From Bacteroidetes bacterium B1(2017) (lineage in GTDB: Bacteria > Bacteroidota > Bacteroidia > UKL13-3), in assembly GCA_002256395.1 (NCBI GenBank), contig NKJG01000001.1:930001-994000 (forward strand): a stretch of DNA of 64,000 nt, read 5' to 3'. The notes under the pieces are model-generated. The model saw only the letters and a list, made by a program, of their open reading frames with translations. It was not told the DNA's origin and did no database searches. Below are positions 60,769 through 64,000 of this stretch, one piece after another. The position numbers and the translations under genes were made by a program. Every line of letters begins with the position of its first letter. The first letter of the stretch is position 1.

Positions 60769-63700
60769 CGGCTCAATTGTATTTTCTTATGGAGTGTATT
60801 TCCGTCTACGTTTGTTAAGCAAATTATATACATGCCTGCAGGTGCATTGCTTAAGTCAATCTCCGTGTTTGCTATGTTGCTTGCTTTGTAAATTTGCGTT
60901 CCAGTAATATCAAGTACTGCTATGCTTAATGGTTCATTTGAGCTAGATTCAATAAACACTTTTCCTTGGCTTGGGTTAGGGTAAATTGTAAGGTCTGATC
61001 CAAAGAGTTCTTCCTCTGAAGTTGGAAGTTTTACATAAATATTTTTATACGATGTATCGCCTTTGCAGCCTCCACCGTTGGTTTCAAGCAGAGCTAATTG
61101 TACATCACCCTGTAAGGTCCATTTTATATTTATGCTATTTGTGGTGCTACGGCCTGTGCCATTTGTATAATACCAGGCATAGCTTGATCCATTTGTACTG
61201 GATACAATGTAGGGTTCTGTAGTGCCTTTCATTACCGTGTCTTTTCCTGTAATGGTTTTGGCTAAAGGATTATTTATAAGTATTACCTGCGTATAACTTG
61301 TATCGGCACAACCGCCATTTAAGCTAGTTACCAAACGTACTTTAAATAAATTATCAACTGAGGCTGTATAACTAACAGTGTCTGTTTGATTGGTACTTGT
61401 TTTTCCATTGCCAAAATCCCACCAATAGCTTAAAGCTCCTGCTCCTGTTGTTGTTGTATCAGTAAAGATAAATTGGTTATTCTTTAAACATTGAATGGTT
61501 TTATTTACCGTAAATCCAGCGCTAAAATTAGTACTTACTATCACACTTATCATATTAGAAGTATCTGTTTGTGTGCCCGAAAAAACTACGCGTTTGTAAT
61601 AGGTATTTACAGTTAGTGAACCTGGTATATAAGTATCATTTGCATTTGTACCAGAGGCTGGCACAAAGCTACCTGCAAGTCCACTTGGGCTAGAGAGCCA
61701 TTGGTAATTAAACATACCATCGCCACCTGTAGGGGTTGTGCCAGTAAGGGTTTGAGCCGCATTGCCTAAACATAAACCTTGGTTGGGCGAAACAATGTTG
61801 TTGCCAATACTACCCGGAGCAGAGTTTGATAACTTACAAATAAAAATATCAGAAACACCCTTCATGGTTGTTTGATGGGTACCTGCAGTTGTTATACCAG
61901 AAGGAGAAGTTGTTTCTCCAGCAAAAAGCAAATCGCCAGAAGTGCTTATGGTACATTCTCTAACAAAATCTGAACCAATGGCTCCAAAATAGGTGCCACT
62001 TAAATTGGTTCCGGTTTTATCCAATTTTATAATATATCCATCATAAGAGCCTCCTGCATTAGTAGCTTGATTAGCGCCAGCAGTAGCAATTTTATCTGTG
62101 GAAGCAGAACCACCACAAATATAGATATTAGAACTTGCATCTGAAACAGCAGAATAGGTAAAATCATTAGAACTACCCCCAACATAAGAAGCCCACTTAG
62201 GCACTCCGCTTGTATCGGTTTTTAAAACCAATCCATCCCAAGTACCACCGCCAAAGGTATTTTGGTATCCTCCTGTTATGTAGATTCCTGTTGCCGAATT
62301 TGTATATCCTACAAAAATTAAATTCCCATCTGCATCTACATCCATTTCAACAAAATAATCATTGCTAGTACCTCCATAATAGCTTCCATAAACTAATTGC
62401 CAGCTAGAATTAAACTTAGCAAAAACGCCATCTATATTGCCAGATCTATTTGGTTGATAACTCCCTGCAGTTGTAATACCAGCGGTAGAATTAGCATAGC
62501 CCGCAAAATAGATGTTTTTGTCTTTGTCCACATAAATATCTGTAGCATAATCGCTGCCAATACCACCGTAATAGGTGGCATATAAAAGTGAACCCGCACT
62601 CGAAATTTTTGCTAGGAATGCATCTGAGGCTCCGGCATTATTCATTTGATAAACTCCTGGCATAAGCGCGGTTGTTGAACTTGTATATCCTGTTACATAA
62701 ACATCCGCATTTAAGTCAATTGCTATACCCATTAAATCGTCTGCACTTGTAAATCCTAAATAGGTACTCCAAATGGCCGAACCAGTAGTAGAAAACTTAG
62801 AGATAAAACCATCAATGCTGCCTGAAAGAGCTGGTTGAAATGCTGTTGCTGTAGAAATACCTGTAGTTGAACCAGTAGACCCACAAATAATAACATTCCC
62901 AAACTTATCAATTGCCAAATCATTTACATTGTCTTGTTCTGTGCCCCCTAAATAGGTAGCCCAAAGTAGTGTACCTCCGCCAGTAAACTTGGCTATATAG
63001 GTATCATTATTGGTTCCTCCGCCCAAAGTAGTTTGGTAGGCTCCTGCAGTTGCAAGGCCGGTGGTAGAATTGGTTCTACCTGTTACAAAAATATTTCCTG
63101 AATTATCATACGCAATACCTGAGGGAAACTCATACCCATCTCCGCCAAAATAGGTACACCAAGCAACGGGGTCAATTACTAAGGTTTTAGTTAAATCTCT
63201 TTTTCCTATGCTAAAGCCAATTAAATTAGAAGCCAATTGCACATACTTTGCCTTAATAGATTTTCCTTCTTTACCACGTTCATTTAACTCATAACTCAAA
63301 GGAATATTTTCTTTTAAATCGCCTAAAGAAGTTGCTATAACTAAATCTCCATTTGGTGTTATGGTAGATTGTTCTGTTCCATTAATTTTAAACTTTATAT
63401 CATCAACTTTAGCTCCCGGGTGTAAAATAATATTGTACTTAAATGTATTCTGTTGCTTTTGTGTACGTATTAAAAACTCAATATCAATATTGGGATACAC
63501 ATTTTTGTAAAGCACCTTTTTGTAATGATTTAGGGTATAAGCAGTGTTAAAATCTTTCTTATCATGAAAAATTAACTGCCCTTCTCCTTGTTCCAATTCT
63601 TCTTTTGTAATGGCATTTGAGGCACCTACAAAATCTATATCAATTCTATGAATATTGGCGCTTGACTTGATAATTTGCTGGGGCTCCATTGGAATCTCCA

Positions 63701-63944
63701 AGCTGTTTTCACGTAGGTTTTGCACAAGCTCATAGCTAAAACCATTCTCGCGCAACTGTATATTTAGGTTGCCACTTTGAAATAGATACATAACAGAGGA
63801 ACTTACTTCGCCCTTTTGGTTCAGCCATTGCCCAGCATTTTTAACAAAGCCAAAACTTAGCTTTGGCGCATTGGCGCTTGGCTTTATTGCCATTGAAAAA
63901 AAGGAATAAAAAATAAGGCCGAGAATGAGTAATGTTCTTTTCAT
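60765..63944 (-). CDS. DUF7948/SBBP-repeat surface protein D (PKD, T9SS)
   Basis: 1059 residues with signal peptide (MKRTLLILGLIFYSFFSMA). N-terminal DUF7948 domain (LNHYKKVLYKNVYPNIDIEF), seven SBBP blades each starting with a TYFGG/TYLGG/SYYGG-type signature, an Ig-like domain whose text is near-identical in all four proteins (CLGNAAQTLTGTTPTGGDG), PKD, the EPY-type last Ig-like domain as in protein B, and T9SS tail LTIYPNPSQGKVF. First gene of the array in transcription order. Secreted and surface-attached; the ligand is unknown. Confidence 0.93.
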   Translation of the reverse strand: MKRTLLILGLIFYSFFSMAIKPSANAPKLSFGFVKNAGQWLNQKGEVSSSVMYLFQSGNLNIQLRENGFSYELVQNLRENSLEIPMEPQQIIKSSANIHRIDIDFVGASNAITKEELEQGEGQLIFHDKKDFNTAYTLNHYKKVLYKNVYPNIDIEFLIRTQKQQNTFKYNIILHPGAKVDDIKFKINGTEQSTITPNGDLVIATSLGDLKENIPLSYELNERGKEGKSIKAKYVQLASNLIGFSIGKRDLTKTLVIDPVAWCTYFGGDGYEFPSGIAYDNSGNIFVTGRTNSTTGLATAGAYQTTLGGGTNNDTYIAKFTGGGTLLWATYLGGTEQDNVNDLAIDKFGNVIICGSTGSTTGISTATAFQPALSGSIDGFISKFSTTGSAIWSTYLGFTSADDLMGIAIDLNADVYVTGYTSSTTALMPGVYQMNNAGASDAFLAKISSAGSLLYATYYGGIGSDYATDIYVDKDKNIYFAGYANSTAGITTAGSYQPNRSGNIDGVFAKFNSSWQLVYGSYYGGTSNDYFVEMDVDADGNLIFVGYTNSATGIYITGGYQNTFGGGTWDGLVLKTDTSGVPKWASYVGGSSNDFTYSAVSDASSNIYICGGSASTDKIATAGANQATNAGGSYDGYIIKLDKTGTNLSGTYFGAIGSDFVRECTISTSGDLLFAGETTSPSGITTAGTHQTTMKGVSDIFICKLSNSAPGSIGNNIVSPNQGLCLGNAAQTLTGTTPTGGDGMFNYQWLSSPSGLAGSFVPASGTNANDTYIPGSLTVNTYYKRVVFSGTQTDTSNMISVIVSTNFSAGFTVNKTIQCLKNNQFIFTDTTTTGAGALSYWWDFGNGKTSTNQTDTVSYTASVDNLFKVRLVTSLNGGCADTSYTQVILINNPLAKTITGKDTVMKGTTEPYIVSSTNGSSYAWYYTNGTGRSTTNSINIKWTLQGDVQLALLETNGGGCKGDTSYKNIYVKLPTSEEELFGSDLTIYPNPSQGKVFIESSSNEPLSIAVLDITGTQIYKASNIANTEIDLSNAPAGMYIICLTNVDGNTLHKKIQLSR

Positions 63945-63961
63945 AAAAAAGTATTGTTCTA

Positions 63962-63969
63962 CGAAAATA
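63962..63969 (-). promoter_or_regulatory. Candidate promoter box before gene D (TATTTTCG)
   Basis: Minus-strand TATTTTCG, 18 bases before the ATG at 63944, with a TTG 17 bases further upstream (TTG-N17-TATTTTCG). Matches the box before gene B. Confidence 0.5.
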
Positions 63970-64000
63970 ACAACCTAAACCTTAATCAAATGCACATTAC

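Noticed and set aside
1-64000. tRNA, rRNA, tmRNA or phage/defence genes
   Set aside because: I looked for T-loop and acceptor-stem patterns and for known defence or phage families and recognised none; the only mobile-element gene is the truncated Y1 transposase.

Overview
The window looks like chromosome of an AT-rich member of the Bacteroidota. Evidence: at least six type A T9SS sorting tails (YPNP near the C-terminus), many lipoproteins with a short lipobox, several TAnnTTTG -7 promoter boxes with very short leaders, a VF530-type protein, and DUF7948/SBBP surface proteins. I found no rRNA or tRNA gene, no complete insertion sequence, no phage genes and no CRISPR array.

Layout. 1-10.5 kb: end of a T9SS cargo gene, a sensor histidine kinase, a cyclase-family hydrolase, a two-domain parvulin PPIase, a PLP enzyme, a membrane glycosyltransferase-like protein, an M1 aminopeptidase and a HupE/DUF6702 pair. 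10.5-19.9 kb: a repeat-rich accessory region. It holds a 28-unit minisatellite with higher-order structure, a PD-(D/E)xK 'GxxExxY' nuclease gene flanked by foldback palindromes built from CACAACGGA 9-mers, three further solo copies of that palindrome, a MazF-type toxin-antitoxin pair plus a decayed second copy fused in frame by a short-homology deletion, a membrane HELGH protease and several lone lipoproteins. 20-27.6 kb: a minus-strand operon-like run of two duplicated outer-membrane-protein/lipoprotein pairs, a radical SAM enzyme, a KAS III-like condensing enzyme, a fatty acid hydroxylase and inorganic pyrophosphatase. This is a candidate lipid-related system without a known name.

27.7-33.8 kb: small stress genes (VF530, cold shock), then a Crp/Fnr regulator and a sulfur/redox cassette with four rhodanese domains, two thioredoxin domains and a CoA-disulfide-reductase-type flavoprotein. 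33.8-49.8 kb: mostly housekeeping and envelope genes (prfC, an Omp85-like protein, an ABC1/UbiB kinase with a phasin-like partner and a coiled-coil protein, hrpB), a RelE-type toxin-antitoxin pair, a truncated Y1 transposase beside a 67-bp hairpin array, and an EF-hand membrane protein. 49.8-64 kb: one T9SS protein, then four giant SBBP/PKD/T9SS surface proteins. They are best read as a tandem duplication of a two-gene unit: alternating genes match, and the overlap pattern repeats.

The strongest leads for undescribed biology are the GxxExxY nuclease with its palindrome family, the radical SAM/KAS III/hydroxylase operon with duplicated envelope partners, the paralogous PY-motif lipoproteins, and the mosaic SBBP tandem array. 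All functional assignments rest on motif recognition by eye; no database search was run.
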